NCBI RefSeq assembly: GCF_002925905.1 | Contig: NZ_PRDB01000014.1 | Coordinates: 62,001-126,000 of the forward strand | Source of the DNA: Klebsiella michiganensis | GTDB taxonomy: Bacteria > Pseudomonadota > Gammaproteobacteria > Enterobacterales > Enterobacteriaceae | Reading direction: 5' to 3' | Length of the DNA: 64,000 nucleotides | Part shown: piece by piece, positions 19,414-28,460 of the stretch | Layout of the letters: the number at the start of each line of letters is the position of its first letter | How positions within the stretch are numbered: position 1 is the first letter of the stretch | Translations under genes and position numbers: made by a program | The notes under the pieces: model-generated | What the model was told of the DNA's origin: nothing | The model's database searches: none | Seen by the model: the letters and a program-made list of their open reading frames with translations, nothing else

Positions 19414-20688
19414 GTGGCAAAGAACATTCAAGCCATCCGTGGCATGAACGATTATCTGCCGGGCGAAACCGCTCTCTGGCAGCGCATTGAAGGCTCACTG
19501 AAGCAGGTGCTTGGTAGCTACGGTTACAGCGAAATCCGTTTGCCGATTGTAGAGCAGACCCCGTTATTCAAACGCGCTATCGGCGAAGTGACCGACGTGG
19601 TTGAAAAAGAGATGTACACCTTTGAGGACCGTAACGGCGATAGCCTGACTCTGCGTCCGGAGGGTACCGCTGGCTGCGTACGCGCCGGCATCGAACATGG
19701 TCTCCTGTACAATCAAGAACAGCGCCTGTGGTATATCGGGCCGATGTTCCGCCACGAACGTCCGCAAAAAGGGCGTTATCGCCAGTTCCACCAGATTGGC
19801 GCGGAAGCGTTCGGCCTGCAGGGGCCGGATATTGATGCCGAGCTGATTATGCTGACCGCCCGCTGGTGGCGCGAGCTGGGCATCTCCAGCCACGTTGCGC
19901 TGGAGCTGAACTCTATCGGTTCGCTGGAGGCTCGCGCTAACTATCGCGACGCGCTGGTGGCCTATCTTGAGCAGTATAAAGATAAGCTGGACGAAGACTG
20001 CAAACGCCGCATGTACACTAACCCGCTGCGCGTGCTGGATTCTAAAAACCCGGACGTCCAGGCGCTGCTGAACGACGCCCCGACGCTGGGCGACTATCTT
20101 GATGAAGAGTCCAAAGCGCATTTTGCGGGACTTTGCGCGCTGCTGGATGATGCCGGTATCCGCTATACCGTGAATCAGCGTCTGGTGCGCGGTCTCGACT
20201 ATTACAACCGCACCGTGTTTGAGTGGGTCACCACCAGCCTCGGTTCCCAGGGCACCGTCTGCGCCGGTGGCCGTTACGATGGTCTGGTTGAGCAGCTTGG
20301 CGGTCGCGCAACCCCTGGCGTCGGCTTTGCGATGGGGCTGGAACGTCTTGTTTTACTGGTTCAGGCAGTGAATCCGGAATTTAAAGCCGATCCTGTTGTC
20401 GATATATACCTGGTAGCCTCCGGAACTGACACCCAGTCCGCAGCAATGCGTCTGGCTGAACAGGTACGCGATGCGTTACCCGGCGTTAAGCTGATGACCA
20501 ACCACGGCGGCGGCAACTTTAAGAAGCAGTTTGCGCGCGCTGATAAATGGGGCGCTCGCGTTGCGCTGGTGCTGGGCGAGTCAGAAATCGCTGACGGAAA
20601 CGTGGTAGTGAAAGATTTACGCTCAGGAGAGCAAACTACCGTAACGCAGGATAGCGTTGCCGCGCATTTGCGCACACTTCTGGGTTAA
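19414..20688 (+). CDS. hisS: Histidyl-tRNA synthetase
   Basis: A 424-residue class II aminoacyl-tRNA synthetase. Visible are motif 1 ([21 protein letters not shown]), motif 2 ([20 protein letters not shown] and [16 protein letters not shown]), the histidine-specific [15 protein letters not shown], motif 3 ([14 protein letters not shown]) and a C-terminal anticodon-binding domain. It begins with GTG at 19414 preceded by AAAGAGAATAAAC, as in E. coli. The possible attenuator just upstream would let it be controlled separately from ispG. Confidence 0.97.
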   Translation: MAKNIQAIRGMNDYLPGETALWQRIEGSLKQVLGSYGYSEIRLPIVEQTPLFKRAIGEVTDVVEKEMYTFEDRNGDSLTLRPEGTAGCVRAGIEHGLLYNQEQRLWYIGPMFRHERPQKGRYRQFHQIGAEAFGLQGPDIDAELIMLTARWWRELGISSHVALELNSIGSLEARANYRDALVAYLEQYKDKLDEDCKRRMYTNPLRVLDSKNPDVQALLNDAPTLGDYLDEESKAHFAGLCALLDDAGIRYTVNQRLVRGLDYYNRTVFEWVTTSLGSQGTVCAGGRYDGLVEQLGGRATPGVGFAMGLERLVLLVQAVNPEFKADPVVDIYLVASGTDTQSAAMRLAEQVRDALPGVKLMTNHGGGNFKKQFARADKWGARVALVLGESEIADGNVVVKDLRSGEQTTVTQDSVAAHLRTLLG

Positions 20689-20722
20689 TCTCCCGGGAAT
20701 CATTAGTCAGGAGAAGGACTGC

Positions 20723-21343
20723 GTGGAACTTTACAATAACGAAAACGATCAGGTCGACGCGCTGAAGCGTTTCTTTGCTGAAAATGGCAAGGCGCTGGCC
20801 GTTGGGGTGATTTTGGGTGTTGGCGCGCTGGTTGGCTGGCGCTACTGGACCTCCCATCAGTTGGATACCGCCAGAGGCTCGTCTCTGGCTTATGAAAATG
20901 CGATTTCCGCCCTCAAATCGGATAAACCAGAAGCGCTGAACGCTGCGCAGAAATTTGCCGCCGACAGCAAAAACACCTATGGTGCGTTTGCTTCTCTTGA
21001 GCTGGCGCAGCAGTTTGTTGAGAAAAACGACCTGCAGAACGCTGAAAAGCAGCTTCAGCAGGGGCTTACGGCCGCTTCTGATGATAACCTGAAATCGGTT
21101 ATCAATATGCGTCTTGCTCGCGTCCAGCTGCAGCTTAAGCAGCCTGATGCCGCGCTGAAAACCCTGGATGCCGTGAAAGGCGAAGGCTGGACCGCGATTG
21201 TCGCTGACCTGCGCGGCGAGATCCTGCTGAGCAAAGGCGATAAGCAAGGGGCGAAAGCAGCATGGGAAGCGGGCGCGAAAAGCGATGCCTCACCGGCGCT
21301 CAGCGAAATGATGCGTATGAAAATAAATAATTTGTCCATCTGA
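20723..21343 (+). CDS. yfgM: YfgM, ancillary SecYEG/periplasmic chaperone-network protein
   Basis: A 206-residue protein with a short cytosolic start (VELYNNENDQVDALKRFFAENG), one membrane segment (ALAVGVILGVGALVGWRYW) and a TPR-like periplasmic region (ALNAAQKFAADSK, ASLELAQQFVEKNDLQ, repeated helix pairs). The start is GTG at 20723 behind CAGGAGAAGG; the frame reads back into hisS but the family start is here. YfgM associates with PpiD and the translocon and affects the Rcs stress response. BamB starts 10 bases later, so the two are one operon. Confidence 0.94.
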   Translation: MELYNNENDQVDALKRFFAENGKALAVGVILGVGALVGWRYWTSHQLDTARGSSLAYENAISALKSDKPEALNAAQKFAADSKNTYGAFASLELAQQFVEKNDLQNAEKQLQQGLTAASDDNLKSVINMRLARVQLQLKQPDAALKTLDAVKGEGWTAIVADLRGEILLSKGDKQGAKAAWEAGAKSDASPALSEMMRMKINNLSI

Positions 21344-21353
21344 GAGGGACTCG

Positions 21354-22532
21354 ATGCAATTGCGTAAATTACTTCTGCCAGGGCTGCTTTCCGTTACCTT
21401 ATTGAGCGGCTGTTCGCTGTTTAACAGCGAAGAAGATGTGGTGAAAATGTCGCCACTGCCGACGGTGGAAAACCAGTTTACGCCGTCCACCTCCTGGAGC
21501 ACCTCCGTTGGCGGCGGTATTGGCGAATTCTACTCTAACCTGCACCCGGCTTTTGCTGATGGCGTCGTGTATGCCGCCGATCGTAAAGGTACCGTTAAAG
21601 CCCTTAATTCAGGCGACGGCAAAGAGGTGTGGTCGGTTAATCTGGCAGAGAAAGACGGCTGGTTCTCCCGCGCGCCTGCGCTGCTCTCCGGCGGCGTGAC
21701 CGTCTCCGGCGGCCACGTTTATATCGGTAGCGAAAAAGCGAAAGTTTATGCGCTGAACACCAGCGACGGCACCGTCGCGTGGGAAGCGAGCGTGGCGGGT
21801 GAAGCGATTTCTCGTCCGGTCGTCAGCGACGGTATGGTGCTGATTCATACCACTAACGGTCAGCTTCAGGCGCTGAACGAAGCCGATGGCGCGGTGAAAT
21901 GGACCGTTAACCTTGATATGCCAGCGCTCTCCCTGCGCGGCGAATCCGCTCCGGCTACCGCCTACGGCGCAGCTATTGTAGGCGGCGACAACGGTCGCGT
22001 CAGCGCGGTGCTGATGCAGCAGGGCCAGATGATTTGGCAGCAGCGTATCTCTACCGCGACCGGTCCGACGGAAATCGACCGTCTTAACGACGTCGACACG
22101 ACGCCGGTTATCGTGAACGGCGTGATTTACGCGCTGGCCTACAACGGCAACCTGACGGCGCTGGATCTGCGCAGCGGCCAGATTATGTGGAAACGCGAGC
22201 TGGGTTCAGTGAACGATTTCATTGTCGACGGCAACCGTATTTACCTGGTTGACCAGAATGACCGTCTGCTGGCGCTCACCACCGACGGCGGCGTGACGCT
22301 GTGGACGCAAAGCGATCTGCTGCACCGTCTGCTGACGGCGCCTGTGCTGTATAATGGCAATCTGGTTGTTGGCGATAGCGAAGGCTATATGCACTGGGTC
22401 AACCCTGAAGATGGTCACTTTGTGGCTCAGCAGAAGGTGGACAGCTCAGGCTTCCTGACCGATCCGGTTGTTGCTGACGGCAAACTACTGATTCAGGCGA
22501 AAGACGGCACGCTGTACGCGATTACGCGTTAA
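21354..22532 (+). CDS. bamB: Outer-membrane assembly lipoprotein BamB
   Basis: A 392-residue lipoprotein with the signal MQLRKLLLPGLLSV and lipobox LLSGC, followed by an eight-bladed PQQ-type beta-propeller built from repeats such as VYAADRKGTVKALNSGDGKEVW and VYIGSEKAKVYALNTSDGTVAW. BamB binds BamA and helps insert beta-barrel proteins into the outer membrane. It lies 10 bases after yfgM and ends at a strong terminator. Confidence 0.96.
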   Translation: MQLRKLLLPGLLSVTLLSGCSLFNSEEDVVKMSPLPTVENQFTPSTSWSTSVGGGIGEFYSNLHPAFADGVVYAADRKGTVKALNSGDGKEVWSVNLAEKDGWFSRAPALLSGGVTVSGGHVYIGSEKAKVYALNTSDGTVAWEASVAGEAISRPVVSDGMVLIHTTNGQLQALNEADGAVKWTVNLDMPALSLRGESAPATAYGAAIVGGDNGRVSAVLMQQGQMIWQQRISTATGPTEIDRLNDVDTTPVIVNGVIYALAYNGNLTALDLRSGQIMWKRELGSVNDFIVDGNRIYLVDQNDRLLALTTDGGVTLWTQSDLLHRLLTAPVLYNGNLVVGDSEGYMHWVNPEDGHFVAQQKVDSSGFLTDPVVADGKLLIQAKDGTLYAITR

Positions 22533-22557
22533 CAACAGCGGTAGTCTATTTTTGAGA

Positions 22558-22586
22558 AACGGCCCCTGGCAGACAGGGGCCGTTTT
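22558..22586 (+). terminator. Intrinsic terminator after bamB
   Basis: An 11-bp stem AACGGCCCCTG / CAGGGGCCGTT (22558-22568 and 22574-22584) around GCAGA runs into TTTT and, eight bases on, a TTTTTT run. It separates the bamB transcript from der, whose start is about 60 bases downstream. Confidence 0.88.
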
Positions 22587-22647
22587 GGCTTTTTTAAAAA
22601 CGCCGTGAAAACGGGCGTTGTATCGATTTTTGTATGAGGCATTTAAC

Positions 22648-24126
22648 ATGATACCTGTGGTCGCGCTTGTCGGGCGCCCTAACGTTGGAAAATCCACGCT
22701 CTTTAACCGCTTAACGCGCACTCGCGATGCGTTGGTCGCGGATTTCCCGGGGCTGACTCGTGACCGTAAGTACGGTCGTGCTGAAGTGGAAGGCCGCGAA
22801 TTTATCTGTATCGATACCGGCGGGATCGACGGTACCGAAGATGGCGTAGAAACGCGAATGGCGGAACAGTCGCTGCTGGCGATTGAAGAAGCGGACGTGG
22901 TGCTGTTTATGGTCGATGCGCGTGCGGGCCTGATGCCGGCGGATTCGGCAATTGCGAAACATCTGCGATCCCGTGAGAAACCGACTTTCCTGGTGGCAAA
23001 CAAAACTGACGGTATCGATGCCGATCAGGCGATTGCCGATTTTTGGTCGCTGGGGTTAGGCGAGATTTATCCTATCGCCGCTTCCCATGGCCGCGGCGTC
23101 ACCAGCCTGCTCGAGCACGTGCTGCTGCCGTGGGTTGACGAAGTGAACCCGCCGGAAGAAGTGGACGAAGACGCGGCATACTGGGCGCAGTTCGAAGCCG
23201 AGCAGAATGGCGAAGCGCTTGAAGAGCCGGAAGATGATTTTAACCCGCAGGATCTGCCGATTAAGCTGGCGATTGTGGGCCGCCCGAACGTGGGTAAATC
23301 AACGCTCACCAACCGTATCCTGGGTGAAGATCGTGTGGTGGTTTACGATATGCCGGGAACCACTCGCGACAGCATCTACATCCCGATGCAGCGCGATGAG
23401 CGTGAATACGTCCTTATCGATACCGCAGGCGTGCGCAAGCGCGGAAAAATTACCGATGTCGTCGAAAAATTCTCGGTGATCAAAACGCTGCAGGCGATTG
23501 AAGACGCCAACGTGGTGCTGCTGGTGATTGATGCGCGCGAAGGGATTTCCGATCAGGATCTCTCCCTGCTGGGCTTTATCCTCAACAGCGGTCGTTCGCT
23601 GGTGATTGTCGTCAATAAATGGGACGGCCTGAGCCAGGAAGTAAAAGAGCAGGTGAAAGAGACCCTGGACTTCCGTCTGGGCTTTATCGACTTTGCCCGC
23701 GTGCACTTTATCTCCGCGCTGCACGGCAGCGGCGTAGGCAATCTGTTTGAATCCGTGCGCGAGGCGTACGACAGCGCAACCCGTCGCGTGGGTACCGCTA
23801 TGCTGACCCGCATCATGACCATGGCTGCTGAAGACCATCAGCCGCCGCTGGTGCGCGGCCGTCGCGTGAAGCTGAAATATGCCCACGCCGGTGGTTATAA
23901 CCCGCCGATCGTGGTTATTCACGGTAACCAGGTTAAAGATCTGCCGGATTCTTATAAACGCTACCTGATGAACTACTTCCGTAAATCGCTGGAAGTGATG
24001 GGCACGCCGATTCGTATTCAGTTCAAGGAAGGGGAAAACCCGTTTGCCAACAAACGCAATACCCTGACGCCGAACCAGATGCGTAAGCGTAAGCGCTTGA
24101 TTAAGCACATCAAGAAAAGCAAATAA
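22648..24126 (+). CDS. der: GTPase Der (EngA), ribosome biogenesis
   Basis: A 492-residue protein with two tandem GTPase domains: GRPNVGKS at residues about 8-15 and again at about 211-218, each with a DTGG/DTAG switch and NKxD motifs (ANKTDG and VNKWDG). A KH-like C-terminal domain ends in a basic tail, [14 protein letters not shown]. Der binds 50S subunits and is essential. The ATG at 22648 follows GAGGC. The last six sense codons and the stop lie inside the left attachment core of the mobile element, so insertion leaves the encoded protein unchanged. Confidence 0.97.
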   Translation: MIPVVALVGRPNVGKSTLFNRLTRTRDALVADFPGLTRDRKYGRAEVEGREFICIDTGGIDGTEDGVETRMAEQSLLAIEEADVVLFMVDARAGLMPADSAIAKHLRSREKPTFLVANKTDGIDADQAIADFWSLGLGEIYPIAASHGRGVTSLLEHVLLPWVDEVNPPEEVDEDAAYWAQFEAEQNGEALEEPEDDFNPQDLPIKLAIVGRPNVGKSTLTNRILGEDRVVVYDMPGTTRDSIYIPMQRDEREYVLIDTAGVRKRGKITDVVEKFSVIKTLQAIEDANVVLLVIDAREGISDQDLSLLGFILNSGRSLVIVVNKWDGLSQEVKEQVKETLDFRLGFIDFARVHFISALHGSGVGNLFESVREAYDSATRRVGTAMLTRIMTMAAEDHQPPLVRGRRVKLKYAHAGGYNPPIVVIHGNQVKDLPDSYKRYLMNYFRKSLEVMGTPIRIQFKEGENPFANKRNTLTPNQMRKRKRLIKHIKKSK

Positions 24127-24132
24127 GCTATC
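24106..24132 (+). other. attL core (27-bp direct repeat)
   Basis: The 27 bases begin CACATCAAGAAAAGC and end GCTATC. They encode the last six residues of Der plus the TAA and seven further bases, and are identical to 46237-46263. The flanks differ on both sides of the repeat, as expected for the common core of a site-specific recombination event. Confidence 0.93.
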
Positions 24133-24163
24133 AGCAAGATTTACCCACCAACATGAATCCTTC

Positions 24164-24189
24164 AAAGCCCGCACCTGCCGGGCTTTTTT
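24164..24189 (+). terminator. Element-borne terminator replacing the der terminator
   Basis: The stem AAGCCCG / CGGGCTT (24165-24171 and 24179-24185) is followed by a run of T. It lies inside the element, 38 bases after the der stop, and is almost the same as the hairpin found after the right core (46282-46307), which is der's original terminator. The element therefore supplies a substitute terminator for der. Confidence 0.85.
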
Positions 24190-24234
24190 GTTATCATGGG
24201 CTATCATAAAGACGCAACAAAGCGCATGATTGTC

Positions 24235-24330
24235 GTGTACACAGAGGTGTACCCATGATCATTAGCCAAAGTTTTGGGTATACCTCTAAGCAATTTGGGT
24301 ACATTTCGCGGTGTACCCAATGGATCACGG
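24235..24330. repeat. Left arm-type repeats near attL
   Basis: Related short motifs crowd this 100-base stretch: GTGTACACAGAGGTGTACCC (24235-24254), GGGTATACC, GGGTACA and GGTGTACCC. They share a GGTGTAC/GTACACC core in both orientations and lie between the left core and the first integrase gene. A related pair lies beside attR (46155-46175). This is the expected layout of integrase or excisionase arm sites. Confidence 0.6.
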
Positions 24331-24353
24331 TAAGGATTTTCAGGTATTCGCAC

Positions 24354-25616
24354 ATGCCAAAACTTACAGACATGCAGATCCGCGCATGGATTAAGAGCGG
24401 GGAACGCTTCGAGGGGCGAGCAGACGGTGACGGCCTCTATCTGAGGTTTCGAAAAGAGGATAAAACTCCTTTTTGGCGCTATCGATATAAGCTGGCGGGA
24501 AGGGCCCGTACCATGATGATCGGTTCTTATTCCGATTTCTCACTGGCAAAAGCCCGAGATATAGCGAAAGAGTTATCCGCACGGGTAGCGCTCGGGTATG
24601 ACGTAGCCGCAGAGAAGCAGGAGCGCAAGGCTGAGGCAATAGCGAAGATTGAGGCTGAGAAGAACGCCATTCGCGTTTCAGAGCTTGCCGCTGAGTATTA
24701 CGCCCGCCAGATAGAGACCACGTACAAACATCCGGAGCTTTTCCGCAGCAGTCTGCAAAAGAATATCGTTGCTCTCATCGGAAAGATGAAGGTAGAGGAC
24801 GTTCGCCCGCGGCACATTGATAGCGTCCTGCAGGATGTGTTAGAGCGAGGGTCTCCCACGGTAGCTAATGATGTACTTCGCATGCTCAAACGTCTGTTTG
24901 ATTACGCTGTGGTACGCGGAATGATAGAGGTTAACCCAGCCATATCATTTGGCGCTAAAGACGCTGGCGGCAAAGAGCAGGGGCGCAAACGTGCGTTAAG
25001 CCGTGATGAGCTGGTTATGTTCTTCAAAGCTCTACGCCGCGGGCGTGGAATCAGCAGAGAAAATGAGCTGACCTTCAAGATCATTCTGGCGCTTGGGGTG
25101 CGCAAAATGGAGCTCTGTGCCGCCGAATGGTCGGAGTTCGACCTTGATAACGAGGTTTGGCATCTCCCTGGCTCGCGGGCAAAGAATGGTGATGACATCG
25201 ATATCCCGCTGCCGGCGCCAGTGATCGAATGGATTAAAGAGATTCGACTTTTTGCCGGTGATAGCCGCTGGTTAATCCCAGCCAGGCGAGCCAGAACAAC
25301 GGCTCACGTTAGCCGAGCCACGCTGAATATGGTCATGCCGTCCGTACTGAAAGAAATGGCTGACGTTGAGCCGTTCAGTATCCATGACCTGCGGCGAACC
25401 ATGCGCACCCAGATGGCCGCGATAGGCATTGACCCGGTGATAGCCGAACGTTGCCTTAACCACAAAATACCGGGGATAGAGGGCATCTATAACCGGCATC
25501 AATACTTTGATGAGCGGAAAGCGGCGCTGGCACGGTGGGCTAATCTGCTGGTGGCTCTGGAAAGTGGGGTAGATTATAACGTAATGCCGTTTGATTTAGA
25601 GCGAAGGAAAGTATGA
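24354..25616 (+). CDS. Tyrosine integrase, P4/DUF4102 type
   Basis: A 420-residue site-specific recombinase. The N-terminal arm-binding domain (MPKLTDMQIRAW, then DGDGLYLRFRK and RTMMIGSYSDFSLAKAR) is of the DUF4102 type found in P4-like and island integrases. It is followed by a SAM-like core-binding domain (residues about 110-200) and the catalytic domain with Arg in LGVRKMELC, the box HDLRRTMRTQ and the nucleophile Tyr in GIYNRHQYF. The start at 24354 is preferred to 24255 because it gives the family N-terminus. It reads away from attL, the usual P4 arrangement, and overlaps the next gene by four bases. Confidence 0.92.
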   Translation: MPKLTDMQIRAWIKSGERFEGRADGDGLYLRFRKEDKTPFWRYRYKLAGRARTMMIGSYSDFSLAKARDIAKELSARVALGYDVAAEKQERKAEAIAKIEAEKNAIRVSELAAEYYARQIETTYKHPELFRSSLQKNIVALIGKMKVEDVRPRHIDSVLQDVLERGSPTVANDVLRMLKRLFDYAVVRGMIEVNPAISFGAKDAGGKEQGRKRALSRDELVMFFKALRRGRGISRENELTFKIILALGVRKMELCAAEWSEFDLDNEVWHLPGSRAKNGDDIDIPLPAPVIEWIKEIRLFAGDSRWLIPARRARTTAHVSRATLNMVMPSVLKEMADVEPFSIHDLRRTMRTQMAAIGIDPVIAERCLNHKIPGIEGIYNRHQYFDERKAALARWANLLVALESGVDYNVMPFDLERRKV

Positions 25617-26263
25617 AAGACATCCTTAGAAAATCACCTATCGAAAGGCTTTGTGTGTCTGTCTCAATAACCCCGCAAGAGATGGCGCTGGCTCTTGCGG
25701 GGTTGAACCCTTTAACTCGAATAAGTGACGTTCCCGAAGAGCATTTTGATTACGTTGATCACACCAGAAGGGCAATAGCTAGAGCACTAAAGGTACACAG
25801 GGATAAAAAAATTTCTACTGACGAGGCCTGTAACGCTCTGGATATTCTCTTGGCTGCTTTCCCATTTATTGAAGAAAGTACGCCCGAGATAATTACGCAA
25901 AAAGTTACAGAGGCTATCGACGATTTGCGTGGAACAAAAGGCTGGGAGGAAAAAGCCCGCAATTTGGGTGGCTTGCATCTTGTGAACTACATCAAAGACA
26001 CGAATCGCAGCGGGCGAGGGCAGCACCGCAAACAGGATGAGGAAGACGGAACAATGAAGATGATGGGCGTGATCATTCAGTTGCTGGTAAAAAAATCTGG
26101 AGCATCCTCCTATATTAACTCAGGCAAGCCTAATGTGACGGCCATCTATAAGGATGTGCTTGATTTATTAGAGTGTGAAGGTATTTCAAAAAAAGGGATA
26201 AGCAGAGCCGCTTTTGCGGCAAAAGCAAAGCAGGCTTTGTTAGCAATCCATAACCTCGATTAA
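25613..26263 (+). CDS. Unknown protein translationally coupled to the integrase
   Basis: A 216-residue soluble protein that I do not recognise. Its ATG overlaps the integrase stop (ATGA), so it is made from the same message and may act with the integrase or be cargo. The sequence is helical, with a basic middle (NRSGRGQHRKQ at about residues 133-143) and a C-terminal part (YKDVLDLLECEGISKKGISR) that could be a small HTH. There is no membrane segment. Such a coupled gene is not a standard part of P4 itself. Confidence 0.7.
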   Translation: MKDILRKSPIERLCVSVSITPQEMALALAGLNPLTRISDVPEEHFDYVDHTRRAIARALKVHRDKKISTDEACNALDILLAAFPFIEESTPEIITQKVTEAIDDLRGTKGWEEKARNLGGLHLVNYIKDTNRSGRGQHRKQDEEDGTMKMMGVIIQLLVKKSGASSYINSGKPNVTAIYKDVLDLLECEGISKKGISRAAFAAKAKQALLAIHNLD

Positions 26264-26815
26264 GAAATCAACCACGCCATTAAACAGATTCAAGGGATCA
26301 TTAATGGCGTGGCGCCAGTTATCAACTACCTCCCCTTGCTACACCTGACTATAACCACCATGAGATAAAATCGATATAGATCGCTATAGAGCGTGTCGTT
26401 TCCCGCTGTCACCTTCCGTGCCAGCCCGTGCCAGTTCGCAATTCTTTATTTCGTGTCAACGCGCGTCGTTCTGTGTCGTTTTGTGTTGTCCTGTGCTCTC
26501 CATAAGTCGTCATAGTGAGTCATTTGCAGCCAAATAAAGACATGTAAATCAATACATAACAAAACATACCAAAACAGAGTAACGCATGCGAAAAGATGTA
26601 AAAAGTTGATAAATCACGGGGTTATGCGTTAACTCAAGGTGCTGTTTATTCGGAGGAATGCGAGAGATTATCGGAATGTGTTTTTTCAATGGAAATGCTG
26701 TTTTTTAATGGAAATGATATATCTTTCAAAAGAATCCATTTTCACTGGAATAGCTGGATAAATAGCCACTAAACTGCGCATAACTTCAGCAGCTATCAAG
26801 GGAGTTAATGAGCAT
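26264..26815. promoter_or_regulatory. 552-bp regulatory region upstream of alpA
   Basis: No gene is visible here. There are several short repeats: tandem 10-mers ATCGATATAG and ATCGCTATAG (26370-26389), CGTGCCAGC/CGTGCCAGT, several GTGTCGTT units around 26393-26480, and two 18-19-base direct repeats TGTTTTTTCAATGGAAATG and TGTTTTTTAATGGAAATG (26679-26697 and 26699-26716) about 100 bases before alpA. The last pair lies where an alpA operator or promoter would be. The earlier ones could be integrase/excision or replication sites. Confidence 0.5.
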
Positions 26816-27034
26816 ATGATGCCAAGTCAAACGACACAATCAGCCATTCCTACCACTGGGTATATCCGCCGCTTTCGCATGCCGGCGTTGTTAGGGGTAT
26901 CAATGCCAACCATTGATCGATGGGTTAAAAACGGCACGTTGCCACGCCCGGTGAAACTCACCAATAACGTGACCGCTTTTGATGCGGTAGAGATTAACAA
27001 CTGGCTGGCAGAACGCCGCGGGGTGGTGGTCTGA
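26816..27034 (+). CDS. alpA: AlpA-family excisionase/transcription activator
   Basis: A 72-residue MerR-like winged-helix protein (FRMPALLGVSMPTIDRWVKN, then FDAVEINNWLAERR) typical of AlpA/Vis proteins in P4-like elements. It would bind attachment-region DNA to promote excision or activate the integrase promoter. Two adjacent ATGs (26816, 26819) follow AAGGGAG. Its stop overlaps the ATG of the next gene by one base (TGATGG), opening a long tightly coupled run of genes. Confidence 0.88.
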   Translation: MMPSQTTQSAIPTTGYIRRFRMPALLGVSMPTIDRWVKNGTLPRPVKLTNNVTAFDAVEINNWLAERRGVVV

Positions 27035-27465
27035 TGGAAAAAGAAAACCGCCCATTACAGGCGGCTAACATAGATACTCGCGAATCTGATGTTACGCCAC
27101 TAGCCTACACCGTTCAAGCCTCAAAGCGCATTCCGAAGAAACACCGTGCTCGCACCTACATGCTGCGTTGTGGGGCTGGTGGGTGGACAGAAAACGATAT
27201 CCTGCGCAATTGCCGCCTCTCATCTGGCCGCAACTATGCGAGCGAGCTTGAGCGCGAGCTTGATATCTGCCTGGACCGCCTTGAAGAGAAAAATCCTGAT
27301 GGTATCGGGGCGCATATGCGCTACCGGTTTGCGAGCCGTGGTGACGTGCTGAAGGTGATTCAGTTCGTTAACCACATGGCCGCAGTCAATCAACACCACG
27401 GGCTTTCAAAACAGGATATCGCCGACATTCTGAGCCTCTACCCGGACAACTTCACCGCCGCATAA
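27034..27465 (+). CDS. Hypothetical satellite protein downstream of AlpA
   Basis: A 143-residue protein with a basic, helical N-terminal half (QASKRIPKKHRARTYMLRCG) and a C-terminal helical part (LSKQDIADILSLYPDN). I do not recognise a family. It overlaps alpA by one base and is followed 13 bases later by the antirepressor, so it belongs to the early operon. Confidence 0.65.
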   Translation: MEKENRPLQAANIDTRESDVTPLAYTVQASKRIPKKHRARTYMLRCGAGGWTENDILRNCRLSSGRNYASELERELDICLDRLEEKNPDGIGAHMRYRFASRGDVLKVIQFVNHMAAVNQHHGLSKQDIADILSLYPDNFTAA

Positions 27466-27478
27466 CGGAGCCGACAAA

Positions 27479-28288
27479 ATGAAAATCGAAAAAAGCAGAT
27501 TCAATTCTGAGGCCGCCCTTCAACCTGATGTTAACCAGGGCGTAATTAGCGGTAATGATTTTGCCGCCATCGTTCCCGTTATTCCCGGCCAAATTGGCGG
27601 CCGTGAAACTAATATTGCGAGCGCCAGAGCTCTGCATAAGGCGCTGGGGGTGGGCCGCGACTTTACCAACTGGATTAAAGGCCGCATCGACCAGTACGGA
27701 TTTGTCGCCGGGGCTGACTACATCCGTGTTGAAAATTTGAGCTCACCAAAACGGGCGAGCGCAAAATTTCGCCAGCAAATTGAGCATGATTACCTTCTCT
27801 CGCTGGATATGGCTAAAGAAGTGGCAATGGTTGAGCGCAACGAACAGGGGCGTGCCGTCCGCCGCTACTTCATCCAGTGCGAGGAGGCGTTACGGCTCAG
27901 TGCGCCGGAAATCGCCGCGAAATATCGCCGCCAGCTTAAGGCCCGCATTGGTGCCGCCAACCTCTTCAAGCCGATGTGTGCCGCTCTGGGTGTCGCCCGG
28001 GCAGAGCAGGGGAAAGATACGCAAGCCCGGCACTACAGCAATGAAAGCAACATGATCGCCCGCATTGTGCTGGGTGGCATGACCGCCAAGCAGTGGGCGC
28101 AGGTGAACGGTATCGACGGCGAACCGCGCGACAGCATGAGCGTCGGCCAACTGGAGCACCTCAGCTACCTGGAGAGCACCAACATCACGTTGATCGATAT
28201 GGGTATGGAGTACGCCCAGCGTAAAGCGGAATTAACCCGCCTCTCTCAGCGTTGGCTGGCTAAACGTCTGGGGGCTAACGATGAATAA
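27479..28288 (+). CDS. AntA/AntB-type phage antirepressor
   Basis: A 269-residue protein whose N-terminal half matches the AntA/AntB antirepressor domain: ARALHKALGVGRDFTNWIKG, YGFVAGADYI, then RQQIEHDYLLSLDMAKEVAM and RRYFIQCEEALR. The C-terminal half (residues about 145-269) is helical and probably specifies the target. Antirepressors of this class sequester phage repressors and could couple the element to a helper's induction. The ribosome site is GGAG with spacing about 7. It overlaps the next small gene by eight bases. Confidence 0.8.
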   Translation: MKIEKSRFNSEAALQPDVNQGVISGNDFAAIVPVIPGQIGGRETNIASARALHKALGVGRDFTNWIKGRIDQYGFVAGADYIRVENLSSPKRASAKFRQQIEHDYLLSLDMAKEVAMVERNEQGRAVRRYFIQCEEALRLSAPEIAAKYRRQLKARIGAANLFKPMCAALGVARAEQGKDTQARHYSNESNMIARIVLGGMTAKQWAQVNGIDGEPRDSMSVGQLEHLSYLESTNITLIDMGMEYAQRKAELTRLSQRWLAKRLGANDE

Positions 28289-28460
28289 GCCCACCAGCGC
28301 ACCGCTGCCAAATCACTCCTACCGCGACGCTCACGGCCAGATGGTGAGCGTGGCCACTGTAGCGCATAACCGGGTGACGTTCTACCGCGAAGGTTACCAG
28401 TTCCCTTGCGTGCAACCCATTGAGCGCTTCATGAAGGAGTACACGGAGGTGAAGCAATGA
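28281..28460 (+). CDS. DUF4222-type small protein
   Basis: This 59-residue frame begins MNKPTSAPLPNHSYRDAHGQ and continues VSVATVAHNRVTFYREGYQF, PCVQPIERFMKEYTEV. That is the pattern of the DUF4222 family of prophage and satellite early genes, and the size is right. It overlaps the antirepressor by eight bases and the following ATG by four, so it is certainly in the translated operon. Function is unknown. Confidence 0.75.
   Translation: MNKPTSAPLPNHSYRDAHGQMVSVATVAHNRVTFYREGYQFPCVQPIERFMKEYTEVKQ

Noticed and set aside
24106..24132. tRNA gene as integration target
   Set aside because: No cloverleaf can be read around either core; the repeat is the coding 3' end of der.
23299..24207. Open frame of about 300 codons on the - strand over the end of der and attL
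   Set aside because: It is an antisense shadow of der; it crosses the attachment core and has no family pattern.
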